A stretch of 31,478 nt of DNA from Verrucomicrobia bacterium UBA3761 (GTDB taxonomy: Bacteria > Verrucomicrobiota > Kiritimatiellia > RFP12 > UBA1067). Numbering within the stretch: position 1 is the stretch's first letter; each line of letters starts with the position of its first letter. This document shows positions 16,686 through 24,393 of the stretch, one piece after another. The position numbers and the translations under genes were made by a program. The notes beneath the pieces are model-generated. The model was not told the DNA's origin and searched no databases. It saw nothing but the letters and a program-made list of their open reading frames with translations. The stretch is from contig DFGB01000059.1 in NCBI GenBank assembly GCA_002371135.1, positions 1 to 31,478 on the forward strand, written 5' to 3'.

Positions 16686-18269
16686 ATGGCAGAAGAAAAC
16701 AAATCCTCTCTCGATCCGCTGGCGGCTCTCTGCAAGCGTCGCGGATTCATTTACCATTCGTCGGAAATCTATGGCGGAATGCCGGGCTTCTGGGATTACG
16801 GCCCACTTGGCTGCGAACTTAAGCAGAACGTCAAGCAGGCGTGGTGGCAGTTCACCGTCCGCGGCCGCGAAGACGTCGCCGGGCTTGACGCGACCATCAT
16901 CATGCACCCCAGAATCTGGAAGGCGTCCGGCCATCTCGATACGTTCGCCGACCCGATGACGATGTGCAAGGAGTGCAAAAAACTCATGCGCGCCGACCAG
17001 ATTGCGGACATTTTGGCGGAACAGAAGAAAAAGCCCGTCCCTCACAATCCGGAAGGCACGCTCTCGTGTCCATATTGCGGCGGCGAAATGACCGAGCCCA
17101 AGCCGTTCAATCTCATGTTCAAGACGGTTGTCGGTCCGATCGACGATCCTTCGAACGTCGCTTATCTGCGTCCCGAGACCGCGCAGGCGATTTTTGCCCA
17201 ATTTCAGAACGTCACATCCACTTCGCGTATGGCCGTTCCGTATGGCATCGCGCAGATGGGCAAGAGCTTCCGCAACGAAGTCACGCCGCGCAACTATACA
17301 TTCCGCTCCCGCGAGTTCGAGCAGATGGAGCTCGAGTTCTTCATCCGGCCGGACGAGGCGGTCGAGATTCTCCACGGGCGCGTCGTCACGCTTGCCGACA
17401 ATCCTGATTTGAACGGCCCGGTGCAGGATGATTGGGGTTGGGAAGTCTGGCACAAGTATTGGGTGGAGCAGAGGAAGAAATTCCTCAATGCCGTGGGTCT
17501 CCCGACCGAGCATTTTGTCGAATACTGGCAGAAGCCGGACGAGCTCGCGCACTATGCCCGCGCTTGCGTGGATATCGAGTACGACTTCCCGTTCGGTCGC
17601 CAGGAGCTCGAAGGTATTGCCGCAAGAAGCGACTTCGATCTTTCTCAGCATCAGAAATGGTCGGGCGAGTCGCAAATGGTCTTCGACGATCCCTTGAAGC
17701 AGGCGGCGAAGAAGATGGACGAGAACGCGAAAGCGGCGTTCATCGAGAAGGTTCAGGCAGACTGGGTTCGGCGCGGCAAGGATGTCGAGGCCGCCCGCAA
17801 GTTTTGCCTCAATCTCTTCGACGGCAAGTATATTCCTCATGTCATCGAGCCTTCCGCCGGCGTCGACCGCCTCATGCTCGCGCTCCTGTGCGAAGCGTAT
17901 GAAGAGCAGAAACTCGTCGACGAGAAGGGCAAAGAGGATATCCGCACCGTCCTTCACTTCTCGCCAAAGGTCGCGCCCATCAAGGTTGCGATATTCCCGC
18001 TGATCAAAAAGGATCCTGACCAAGATCGCATCGCCCGTGAAATATTCACCAAGCTGCAGAAGAAGGTGAATGTGATGTGGGATGTCTCTGGCGCCATCGG
18101 CCGCCGCTATCGCCGCCAGGACGAGGCAGGCACTCCGTGGTGCATTACCATCGATGCACAGACTGTCGCAGACGGCACGTTCACGGTCCGCGAACGCGAC
18201 TCGATGCAGCAGAAGCGCATGACCTACCCAGAATTCCTCGCAATGATGTACGACGCGCTGGAGTTCTGA
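16686..18269 (+). CDS. glyS: Glycyl-tRNA synthetase, single-chain dimeric type
   Basis: A 527-residue class II synthetase of the alpha2 type (as in Thermus, Gram-positive bacteria and eukaryotes, not the GlyQ/GlyS heterotetramer). It shows GMPGFWDYGPLGCELK, a zinc-finger-like pair CKECKK and CPYCGG, the motif 2 region RNEVTPRNYTFRSREFEQME, PSAGVDRLMLALL (motif 3) and an anticodon-binding C-terminal domain (KVAIFPLIKK). The start is the ATG at 16686. The frame is open 47 codons further upstream, but that part only translates the intergenic repeat. The repeat separates it from accA. Confidence 0.95.
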   Translation: MAEENKSSLDPLAALCKRRGFIYHSSEIYGGMPGFWDYGPLGCELKQNVKQAWWQFTVRGREDVAGLDATIIMHPRIWKASGHLDTFADPMTMCKECKKLMRADQIADILAEQKKKPVPHNPEGTLSCPYCGGEMTEPKPFNLMFKTVVGPIDDPSNVAYLRPETAQAIFAQFQNVTSTSRMAVPYGIAQMGKSFRNEVTPRNYTFRSREFEQMELEFFIRPDEAVEILHGRVVTLADNPDLNGPVQDDWGWEVWHKYWVEQRKKFLNAVGLPTEHFVEYWQKPDELAHYARACVDIEYDFPFGRQELEGIAARSDFDLSQHQKWSGESQMVFDDPLKQAAKKMDENAKAAFIEKVQADWVRRGKDVEAARKFCLNLFDGKYIPHVIEPSAGVDRLMLALLCEAYEEQKLVDEKGKEDIRTVLHFSPKVAPIKVAIFPLIKKDPDQDRIAREIFTKLQKKVNVMWDVSGAIGRRYRRQDEAGTPWCITIDAQTVADGTFTVRERDSMQQKRMTYPEFLAMMYDALEF

Positions 18270-18440
18270 GATAGGAGATAAAGCAGGATGTAGAAAGTAG
18301 GAAGCAAGAGATAAAGCGCACAAGCCGAGCAGCAAATTTTCTACTTTCTACTTCCTGCTTTATTCCTATCTCCTGCTTCTTACTTCCTACTTTCTACTTA
18401 TCTCTTATTTCCTACTTTCTACTTCCTACTTTCTGTTTAT
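18270..18440. repeat. Intergenic word-repeat element, copy B of a shared core
   Basis: The left arm (18270-18308) has purine words (ATAGGAGATAAAGCAGG, TAGAAAGTAGGAAGC). The core at 18309-18341 (AGATAAAGCGCACAAGC, then AGCAGCAAATTTTC) matches copy A at 16564-16597 except for 2-3 positions. The right arm (18342-18438) is nearly 100 nt of pyrimidine words such as CTACTTTCTACTTCC. The cstA start codon follows directly. The core is conserved while the arms vary, as expected for one repeated element. Confidence 0.68.
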
Positions 18441-20120
18441 ATGAACGGCTGTATTCTCCTTTGCATCGCCATCGCGGCATTCCTTGGCGGATATTTCCTT
18501 TACGCACGTTTCCTCGAGCGCAAGCTTGGCGTAGACGCCTCGCGTCCGACACCGGCTCACACGAAGCGCGATGGAGTAGATTATGTTCCAGCACACCCTA
18601 TGGTGCTGTTCGGGCATCATTTCGCGACGATTGCCGGCGCAGGACCGATTGTCGGGCCTGTCCTCGCCGCAGAATTCGGCTGGGCGTCGGTCGCACTTTG
18701 GATTATACTCGGTTGCGTGTTTATCGGAGCCGCGCACGATATGATTGCGATGTTCCTTTCCGTCCGGCATGATGGAGAATCCATAGGCTCAATAATCGGC
18801 ACGATTCTCGGCAAGCCAGGAAAGATTCTTTTCTTGCTCTTCAGCTGGTCTACGCTCGTTCTCGTAGTCACCGAATTCACGCGTCAAATTGCAGGCACTT
18901 TCGTTGCCGACCCTGCCATTGCGACGGCGTCGCTCCTTTTCATCGCGGAGGCGATTGCATTCGGTCTGTGCGTAAACAAATTCAAGGTCTCCGTCCTCGC
19001 GGCCTCTCTTGTATTCGTGCCGCTCATGTTCGCCTCGGTCTGGATCGGAAATTTGTATCCGCTCGATCTCACCCGCTTCGGACTTGAAGCGTCGCAAGTT
19101 TCGATGATTTGGACTCTTCTCCTTCTTCTCTATTGCGTGATTGCTTCGACTTGTCCCGTCTGGATACTCCTCCAGCCGCGCGATTATCTCAATTCGTATC
19201 TCCTTTACGCAATGATGGCGCTGGGTATTTTGGGCGTGTTCGTGGCTCATCCTGCGCTTAACACGGATGCTTTTGCGGGCTTCTCGGCGGTCGGACGCGC
19301 AGGAACGTTGGACATGCTCTTCCCGTTCCTGTTCGTGACCGTCGCCTGCGGCGCTTGTTCTGGCTTCCACGCGCTCGTCGCCTCTGGCACGAGCGCCAAA
19401 CAGCTCGACAGCGAAAAATCCATCCGCCCGATTGCATACGGCGGCATGCTCTTTGAAGGCGTCCTCGCAATCGTGGCGCTCATAGGCGTTGCCGGCACTT
19501 ATGCGTCGCAGGCCGAATACGTCGCGGCGATCAAAGGCATGGAGCCGGTCCAGATGTTCGCTGCGACCATCGCCGGATTCTGCGTAAAACTCGGCATCCC
19601 GCAGCGTGTGGCGGAGTCGTTCATGCTGCTGTCCGTTTCGGCGTTCCTCATGACGACGGTGGACTCAGGCACGCGCCTTGCGCGTTTCTCGTGGCAGGAG
19701 TTGGTCCAGACGGGCGCGGACGACGGTTCACAGTCCGGCGGCAAATTCCGTCCGGCGGCGATTTTCCACAACATGTATTTCGCCACTCTTCTCGTTGCCG
19801 CGCTCGTCGCAATCCTCCTTCTCGGCAACCAGACGGCAGCCAAGCAGATTTGGACGATTTTCGCCTCTGCCAACCAGTTGCTCGCGGCTCTGACACTGCT
19901 CGCGGCGACGCTTTGGTTCGCAAAGAACAACAAGCCTTGCTGGATTACGGCCTTGCCTATGGTGTTCATGCTGTGCGTTGCATCGTGGGCGCTCGGGACG
20001 ATTTTCGTGAAGTCCCTTGGCGCTGGCGATTGGATTCGCGTTGCGGCGACCGGCTTCCTGCTCGTTCTCGCCGCAGTCGTGGTAACGCTAGCCGTAAAGA
20101 AAACGAGGGCCGCAAAATGA
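18441..20120 (+). CDS. cstA: CstA-family carbon starvation carrier
   Basis: A 559-residue integral membrane protein with about 14-16 hydrophobic segments. Family motifs are VPAHPMVLFGHHFATIAGAG, GPIVGPVLAAEFGW, GCVFIGAAHDMIAMFLSVRH, ACGACSGFHALVASGTSAKQ, TTVDSGTRLARF and SANQLLAALTL. CstA/BtsT proteins import peptides or pyruvate when carbon is limiting. This is a shorter form than E. coli CstA (about 700 residues), as in many anaerobes, and its substrate is not known. It begins directly after the pyrimidine arm of the upstream repeat, so its ribosome-binding site lies in repeat sequence and is poor. It overlaps apt by ATGA. Confidence 0.92.
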   Translation: MNGCILLCIAIAAFLGGYFLYARFLERKLGVDASRPTPAHTKRDGVDYVPAHPMVLFGHHFATIAGAGPIVGPVLAAEFGWASVALWIILGCVFIGAAHDMIAMFLSVRHDGESIGSIIGTILGKPGKILFLLFSWSTLVLVVTEFTRQIAGTFVADPAIATASLLFIAEAIAFGLCVNKFKVSVLAASLVFVPLMFASVWIGNLYPLDLTRFGLEASQVSMIWTLLLLLYCVIASTCPVWILLQPRDYLNSYLLYAMMALGILGVFVAHPALNTDAFAGFSAVGRAGTLDMLFPFLFVTVACGACSGFHALVASGTSAKQLDSEKSIRPIAYGGMLFEGVLAIVALIGVAGTYASQAEYVAAIKGMEPVQMFAATIAGFCVKLGIPQRVAESFMLLSVSAFLMTTVDSGTRLARFSWQELVQTGADDGSQSGGKFRPAAIFHNMYFATLLVAALVAILLLGNQTAAKQIWTIFASANQLLAALTLLAATLWFAKNNKPCWITALPMVFMLCVASWALGTIFVKSLGAGDWIRVAATGFLLVLAAVVVTLAVKKTRAAK

Positions 20121-20641
20121 AAGTAGAAGACTACATACTTGAAATCCCCGACTATCCAAAGCCGGGGGTTCTATTTCGCGATGTCACCGGAATTCTCGAT
20201 TCCTCTGAGGGCTTTCGCCTTACCTTGAGTTTGATGGAGGCATCGCTCGAAGATTTGAAAGTCGACCTGGTGGCGGCGCCCGAGGCCCGCGGCTTCATTT
20301 TCGGCTCCGCTCTTGCGGATCGCCTTGGAACGGCGTTCGTGCCGATTCGCAAGCCCGGCAAACTGCCTCGCGAGACAATCAAGGAAACCTACTCTCTTGA
20401 ATACGGCGAAACGACGATTTACATGCATTCGGACGCCATCAAGCCGGGTCAGAGAGTCGTGATAGTCGACGACCTGCTTGCGACGGGCGGCACTGCGGCC
20501 GCCTCCGCCCGCCTTGTCGAACGGCTCGGCGGCATTGTAGTCAAGATGGTGTTTCCAATCGAACTAGAGGGCTTTGGAGCCAGAGGCGGCCTCCTCGAAA
20601 ACTATTCCGTCGCGTCTCTCGTGCGCTATCCAGGCAAGTGA
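20117..20641 (+). CDS. apt: Adenine phosphoribosyltransferase
   Basis: A 174-residue purine-salvage enzyme that makes AMP from adenine and PRPP. It shows DYPKPGVLFRDVTGIL, APEARGFIFG, IRKPGKLP and the PRPP-binding loop VVIVDDLLATGGTAAA. The ATG at 20117 overlaps the cstA stop (ATGA), so translation is coupled. The long frame extending upstream is a shadow of cstA. Size and motifs are normal. Confidence 0.95.
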   Translation: MKVEDYILEIPDYPKPGVLFRDVTGILDSSEGFRLTLSLMEASLEDLKVDLVAAPEARGFIFGSALADRLGTAFVPIRKPGKLPRETIKETYSLEYGETTIYMHSDAIKPGQRVVIVDDLLATGGTAAASARLVERLGGIVVKMVFPIELEGFGARGGLLENYSVASLVRYPGK

Positions 20642-20685
20642 AAGGTTGAAAGACGGAAAGGTTGCAAAGTTGAAAAGAATGGTCC

Positions 20686-21022
20686 CTTCGCAGGTTTGGA
20701 TAGGAATGAGCAAAAGATAAGCGATTACTGATGCGGCATCAGTTGACCAACTGATATGGTATCACTTGACCAACTGATATGGTATCACTTGACCAACTGA
20801 TATGGTATCACTTGACCAACTGATATGGTATCACTTGACCAACTGATATGGTATCACTTGACCAACTGATATGGTATCACTTAACCAACTGATGCTATAT
20901 CACTTTACCAAGTGATGCTATATCACTTGATCAACTGATATAGCATCCCTTGGAGGCGATGCAAGGAGGGGCGAAAACCCGCATCCCCACGGGTTCAGGC
21001 ATTCCCACCCAAACCTGCGAAG
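20686..21022. mobile_element. 337-bp element with 23-bp terminal inverted repeats
   Basis: The ends are inverted copies: left 20686-20708 (starts CTTCGCAGGTTTGG, ends GGAATG) and right 21000-21022. They match at 21 of 23 positions, including 14 perfect bases at the outer ends. Inside is the array of 23-bp dyad repeats, then a GC-rich part with a small hairpin (AACCCG, CGGGTT). No protein is encoded and no convincing target duplication is seen. A short-word purine run (20642-20678) and pyrimidine run (21110-21136) lie outside it. It could be a non-autonomous MITE-like element or a structured DNA/RNA locus. Confidence 0.5.
20727..20956. repeat. Tandem array of ten 23-bp dyad-symmetric units
   Basis: Ten head-to-tail 23-bp units. 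Units 2-6 (20750-20864) are identical; the first and the last four vary. Each begins ACTGATATGG and continues TATCACTTGACCA in the consensus. Two dyads alternate: TGATA-TGG-TATCA (TGATGC-G-GCATCA in unit 1) and CACTTGACCAACTG (CAGTTG-AC-CAACTG across units 1-2, CACTT-TACC-AAGTG across units 8-9). The last two units are inverted with respect to each other (GATGCTATATCA and TGATATAGCATC), giving a 12-bp stem around CTTGATCAAC. Confidence 0.85.
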
Positions 21023-21135
21023 ATTCTGTATTTCGCAGATTTTATGAATAGCCGTGGCAAAATTCAATATCTACAATTCAAAACACTCCTAACCAAGTCG
21101 CCATGGCCCCTTTTCAAATTTTCCAATTTTCCCTC

Positions 21136-21165
21136 TTGTTAGAGGACGGGGCAATATGGTATAAT
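21136..21165 (+). promoter_or_regulatory. Promoter of tRNA-Ser(GCT)-rplU-rpmA
   Basis: TTGTTA (21136-21141), an 18-bp spacer and TATAAT (21160-21165) preceded by TGG (extended -10). The tRNA starts about 12 nt after the expected start site near 21172. No second promoter is visible before rplU. Confidence 0.7.
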
Positions 21166-21183
21166 ATTCTGCTGTGACGATTT

Positions 21184-21277
<94 letters not shown>

Positions 21278-21361
21278 GTTGTCGCGAAATCGGCCCAGTC
21301 TTTCGTGCGAACCGCCAAGGTGCGGCTGCACAAGGAAGACGGGCATATCAAAGGAAAAGCA

Positions 21362-21676
21362 ATGGAAGCATACGCAGTACTCGAAACCGGCGGCAAGCAG
21401 ACGCTTGTCAAGGTCGGTGACAAGATCGAGATTGAAAAGATCGCGGTCGAAGTCGGTCAGGACGCTGTTCTGACGACAGTGTGCGCCGTCTCCGACGGGA
21501 CGACGCTCAAAGTTGGGGCTCCTTACGTTGAAGGCGCGAGCGTGACGCTCAGCGTCGATGGAGTCAAGCGCGGCAAGAAGGTGTTGAACTTCAAGGCAAA
21601 GCGCCGCAAAGGCGCCCGTCGTCTTGTCGGGCATCGTCAGGACATCACGGTCGCGACCGTCAAGGCTATAGCGTAA
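21362..21676 (+). CDS. rplU: 50S ribosomal protein L21
   Basis: A 104-residue ribosomal protein L21, which binds 23S rRNA in the large subunit. It shows YAVLETGGKQTLVKVGD at the N-terminus and FKAKRRKGARRLVGHRQD near the C-terminus. The ATG at 21362, preceded by AAAGGA, is chosen over an upstream in-frame ATG close to the tRNA. It lies 84 bp after tRNA-Ser(GCT) with no promoter between, so the tRNA is probably processed from the same transcript. rpmA follows 12 bp later, the usual rplU-rpmA order. Confidence 0.95.
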   Translation: MEAYAVLETGGKQTLVKVGDKIEIEKIAVEVGQDAVLTTVCAVSDGTTLKVGAPYVEGASVTLSVDGVKRGKKVLNFKAKRRKGARRLVGHRQDITVATVKAIA

Positions 21677-21688
21677 AGGAGGCATGCA

Positions 21689-21925
21689 ATGGCAACTAGC
21701 GCATCAGCACGTAACGGACGCGATTCCAACCCCAAGTATCTCGGCGTCAAAGCATATGATGGACAGGCTCTCAAGGCCGGTGCGATCATCGTTCGCCAAC
21801 GCGGTACGAAGATCCATCCCGGCAAGAATGTCGGCTGTGGACGCGATTACACACTCTTCGCCCTCAAAGATGGCAAAGTCAAATTCGTCAAGGACGGCAA
21901 GGTTGTGACGATTGTCGAGGGTTGA
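21689..21925 (+). CDS. rpmA: 50S ribosomal protein L27
   Basis: A 78-residue L27, whose N-terminal tail approaches the peptidyl-transferase centre. The core ARNGRDSNPKYLGVKAYDGQ and GAIIVRQRGTKIHPGKNVG is clear. A good Shine-Dalgarno (AAAGGAGG) lies 7 bp before the ATG. The N-terminus is MATSASARNGRDS instead of the usual MAHKK-GGS-RNGRDS, so the lysine pair of the tail is missing. It is the last gene of the tRNA-rplU-rpmA unit, followed by a strong terminator. Confidence 0.95.
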   Translation: MATSASARNGRDSNPKYLGVKAYDGQALKAGAIIVRQRGTKIHPGKNVGCGRDYTLFALKDGKVKFVKDGKVVTIVEG

Positions 21926-21944
21926 GGCTCTTGGCAAGTCCAGA

Positions 21945-22003
21945 ACCGAGGGCGGGAAGGGCGCGACAAATGCGCCCCTCCCGCCCTCGGTCTTTATTTC
22001 TTT
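21945..22003 (+). terminator. Strong terminator after rpmA
   Basis: A 20-bp stem with one mismatch (ACCGAGGGCGGG ... CCCGCCCTCGGT; arms 21945-21964 and 21972-21991) with a 7-nt loop GACAAAT, followed by the T-rich CTTTATTTCTTT. Confidence 0.85.
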
Positions 22004-22151
22004 GCAATTTCCCGGGGGCCGCGTCTGGTGGCAAACGGCGTGGCGGCTCAAGGCAAAGACGCAAAAAGACGGAGGATTGCGCGTTTCAACCCCGAGAATC
22101 CCGGATTTTGGCATAATTCTGAAAATCGCAGTTGAGCCCCCTATGTTTCTA

Positions 22152-22336
22152 TTAGCCGCAAAGAACGCAAAAGACGCAAAGTTGTCGAGAAACATTTCAA
22201 TTATCTCTCCTTTTGTGGCGTCTCAAGGTATTTCACCCAATAGGTGGGTTCGCATTTATTTGCCCACTTGTGGATAATCCATCAAAGCTCTATCATTCTA
22301 CATGTTCTTTGCGATCTTTGCGTTCTTTGCGGCTAA
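22152..22336. repeat. Inverted CGCAAAGA word-repeat element
   Basis: The arms TTAGCCGCAAAGAACGCAAA (22152-22171) and TTTGCGTTCTTTGCGGCTAA (22317-22336) are a perfect 20-bp inverted pair, and the match continues inward with CGCAAAG words. The enclosed 145 bp are AT-rich with no gene. The region from 22004 to 22599 has no convincing coding sequence. CGCAAAGA-type words also occur just before it, near 22055-22070. Confidence 0.65.
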
Positions 22337-22441
22337 AGCCGAATTTAGGATAATACACGCGCTGCCCGGGTCGGATTCGATTTTTCGGATTTCCGCCGAC
22401 GTCGGGTTGCTCTTGGCTCTCGAAAGGGAGCCTATTTTACT
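22327..22441 (+). ncRNA. Possible small RNA ending in a GAAA-capped terminator
   Basis: TTGCGG (22327-22332), a 16-bp spacer and GATAAT (22349-22354) form a plausible promoter. About 60 nt after the expected start is a hairpin with stem GGCTCTC/GGGAGCC and GAAA tetraloop (22415-22432), followed by TATTTTACTTCTT. Between them is a GC-rich stretch with self-complementary parts (TCGG, CCGA). A transcript of about 80 nt without an open reading frame would result. I do not recognise a known RNA family. Confidence 0.3.
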
Positions 22442-22536
22442 TCTTCAGTTCTGGCGTTCTCGCATTGGGGGTAAACCTTCAACAAAATCAAGTTTACTTT
22501 TGGAAGCGGCATCTCAAAAAAATATTCAATTCGCAC

Positions 22537-22565
22537 TTGCAAATTTCGGCTAAAAATACTATAAT
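22537..22565 (+). promoter_or_regulatory. Promoter of the surface-repeat gene
   Basis: TTGCAA (22537-22542), a 17-bp spacer and TATAAT (22560-22565). The start near 22572 leaves a leader of about 28 nt with GGAGA before the ATG at 22600. Confidence 0.7.
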
Positions 22566-22599
22566 TTACAGTGTCAACAAAATCATGGAGAAAAGATAC

Positions 22600-23187
22600 A
22601 TGAAGAAGCTTGCCGTAGCAGCTGCGCTTTTCGCGCTTCCCGCGTTCGTTTTCGCTCAAGACGCCGCGATTCCGGATATCAATGAAAACCTCGACAATGA
22701 AGAAGCCGTCGTTGAAACCGAAGCGCCTCGCAAGCAGTTTGCGCAGTGGCCTGCCCCGTTTGCAATTTGTGAATGGCCCCAGACCCCGGATCTCGTGGGC
22801 CTGCGCCTTACCATCCCGTTCTCGACAAAGCAAGAGAGCGTGACGGGCATTGACCTCGGTTTCTGGGGCCGCAGCCAGTACTTTGAGGGTATCCAGGTCA
22901 ACCTGTTGCGCAACGACGTCAAGGATCGCGGCACGGGTATTCAGATTGGTCTTTACAACTCGATTGGCCAGGCTGACATGCTCGGCATCCAGGTTGGCCT
23001 CTGGAACGAGACAGGCGCAATCACAGGAGTCCAGGCGGGCCTCGTCAACATTGCGGGCGAAGCTGCCGGCGTACAGGTTGGCATCGTCAACCGTGCCGAG
23101 GAGATGTATGGTTTTCAGGTCGGCCTTGTGAATATCATCCGCGATGCCGAGATACAGTTCTTCCCGATTGTCAACGTCGGTTTCTGA
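22600..23187 (+). CDS. Secreted surface-repeat protein (LA_2272-like)
   Basis: A 195-residue protein with a clear Sec signal peptide (MKKLAVAAALFALPAFVFAQ, cleavage after AQ). The mature part is acidic at first, then contains about five glycine-rich repeats of the form G-[IV]-Q-x-G-L-x-N (GIQVNLLRN, GIQIGLYNS, GIQVGLWNE, GVQAGLVNI, GVQVGIVNR, GFQVGLVNI). Such repeats occur in the LA_2272 surface family and suggest beta-strand packing at the cell envelope. The function is unknown. The ATG at 22600 is chosen because the signal peptide begins there and GGAGA is well placed. It has its own promoter. Confidence 0.8.
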   Translation: MKKLAVAAALFALPAFVFAQDAAIPDINENLDNEEAVVETEAPRKQFAQWPAPFAICEWPQTPDLVGLRLTIPFSTKQESVTGIDLGFWGRSQYFEGIQVNLLRNDVKDRGTGIQIGLYNSIGQADMLGIQVGLWNETGAITGVQAGLVNIAGEAAGVQVGIVNRAEEMYGFQVGLVNIIRDAEIQFFPIVNVGF

Positions 23188-23202
23188 TTGGACGATCTCG
23201 CA

Positions 23203-24393
23203 ATGCACATCAAGCCATTTGCGGCCTTGAGGCCGAATCGAGAGGACGCGGCCTTGGTCGCGTCCGTTCCTTATGATGTCGTTGACGCGGCCGAGGCGAA
23301 GACCCTCGCCGCCGGCAACGACAAGAGTTTTCTCCACGTCTCCCGCCCTGAAATCGACCTCGCACCAGGCGTTGCATTTTCGAGCGAAGAGGCATATGTC
23401 CAAGCTAAGAAGGCGCTTGATTCGCTCGTAGCGCGCAAGGTGCTCGTTCGCGACCCCCAGCCGAAGTATTACGCATACCGCCAGACAATGCTCTCGCATT
23501 CGCAGATTGGCATCGTCGCCGTCTTCGATACGCAGGAGTATCTCTCTGGAGTCCTTAAGCAGCATGAGAAGACTCGCAAGGACAAGGAAGACGACCGCAC
23601 GCGCCACATCGAGATTCTCAAGGCGCATACGGGGCCGGCGTTTCTGACTTATCGCGACGACCCGGCGATCGACGCACTCGTGCGCGAGGCGTGCCGTGCG
23701 GAGCCGCTTTACGATTTCACAGCGCCGGACGGCATTGGACATACGGTATGGGAAATCGGCGGCGCTTGCATGGTCGACGAGCTTGGAGAGCTTTTCGAGC
23801 GCATCCGCGTAGCGTATATCGCCGATGGGCACCACCGCTCGGCAGCGGCCGCTCGCTATGCGCGCGAGCGCAATTTCGAAGGCGAAAGCCGCTGGTATCT
23901 CGCTGTCGCGTTCCCGGCGAGCCAACTTAAAATACTTCCATACAATCGTCTTGTCGCAGATTTGAACGGTCTCTCGGACGAGGAATTCCTTGCGCGCCTT
24001 TCTTCCAAGTTCGCCATAGGCGTCCGCGGCGAAAGGAATGCGAGGATGTATTTCCGGGGCAAGTGGACAGATATCTCGTGGAGCCTTCCCGCCGGTGCCG
24101 ACGTCGTTGCAAGGCTCGACGTCTCCTACTTGCAGGATAATCTCCTTGCGCCCGTCCTCGGCATTGGCGATCCCCGGACCGACAAGCGTATTTCCTTCAT
24201 GGGCGGCATCCGCGGCGATGCGGCGCTCGCCGAAAAGGTAGACTCGGGTGCGACAGCCGTTGCTTTTGCGATGGAGAGCGTAACCGTCGATGAGATGATG
24301 GCGATTGCCGATTCCGGCGCGATCATGCCGCCAAAGTCCACGTGGTTCGAACCGAAACTCCGTTCCGGCCTTTTCATACACGAAGTTGAATGA
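23203..24393 (+). CDS. DUF1015 family protein
   Basis: A 396-residue protein of the conserved DUF1015 family. It shows IKPFAALRPN at the N-terminus, ASVPYDVVDAAEA, FLHVSRPEIDL, HEKTRKDKEDDR and YIADGHHRSAAAARYAR. The DGHHR segment resembles that in ParB-related free-serine kinases; the link is suggestive and activity is unproven. The ATG at 23203 is preferred over a TTG at 23188 because family members begin close to KPFAALRP. The TTG would directly follow the stop of the surface gene. It overlaps the next gene by ATGA. Confidence 0.85.
   Translation: MHIKPFAALRPNREDAALVASVPYDVVDAAEAKTLAAGNDKSFLHVSRPEIDLAPGVAFSSEEAYVQAKKALDSLVARKVLVRDPQPKYYAYRQTMLSHSQIGIVAVFDTQEYLSGVLKQHEKTRKDKEDDRTRHIEILKAHTGPAFLTYRDDPAIDALVREACRAEPLYDFTAPDGIGHTVWEIGGACMVDELGELFERIRVAYIADGHHRSAAAARYARERNFEGESRWYLAVAFPASQLKILPYNRLVADLNGLSDEEFLARLSSKFAIGVRGERNARMYFRGKWTDISWSLPAGADVVARLDVSYLQDNLLAPVLGIGDPRTDKRISFMGGIRGDAALAEKVDSGATAVAFAMESVTVDEMMAIADSGAIMPPKSTWFEPKLRSGLFIHEVE

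Noticed and set aside
16671..18335. 554-codon open frame on the minus strand
   Set aside because: It is antisense to glycyl-tRNA synthetase; no motif supports it.
20727..20956. CRISPR array
   Set aside because: The 23-bp units are directly adjacent, with no unique spacers and no cas genes nearby.
22432..24381. 649-codon open frame on the minus strand
   Set aside because: It is antisense to the surface-repeat and DUF1015 genes, which have clear motifs; the frame is open because of GC-rich codon bias.
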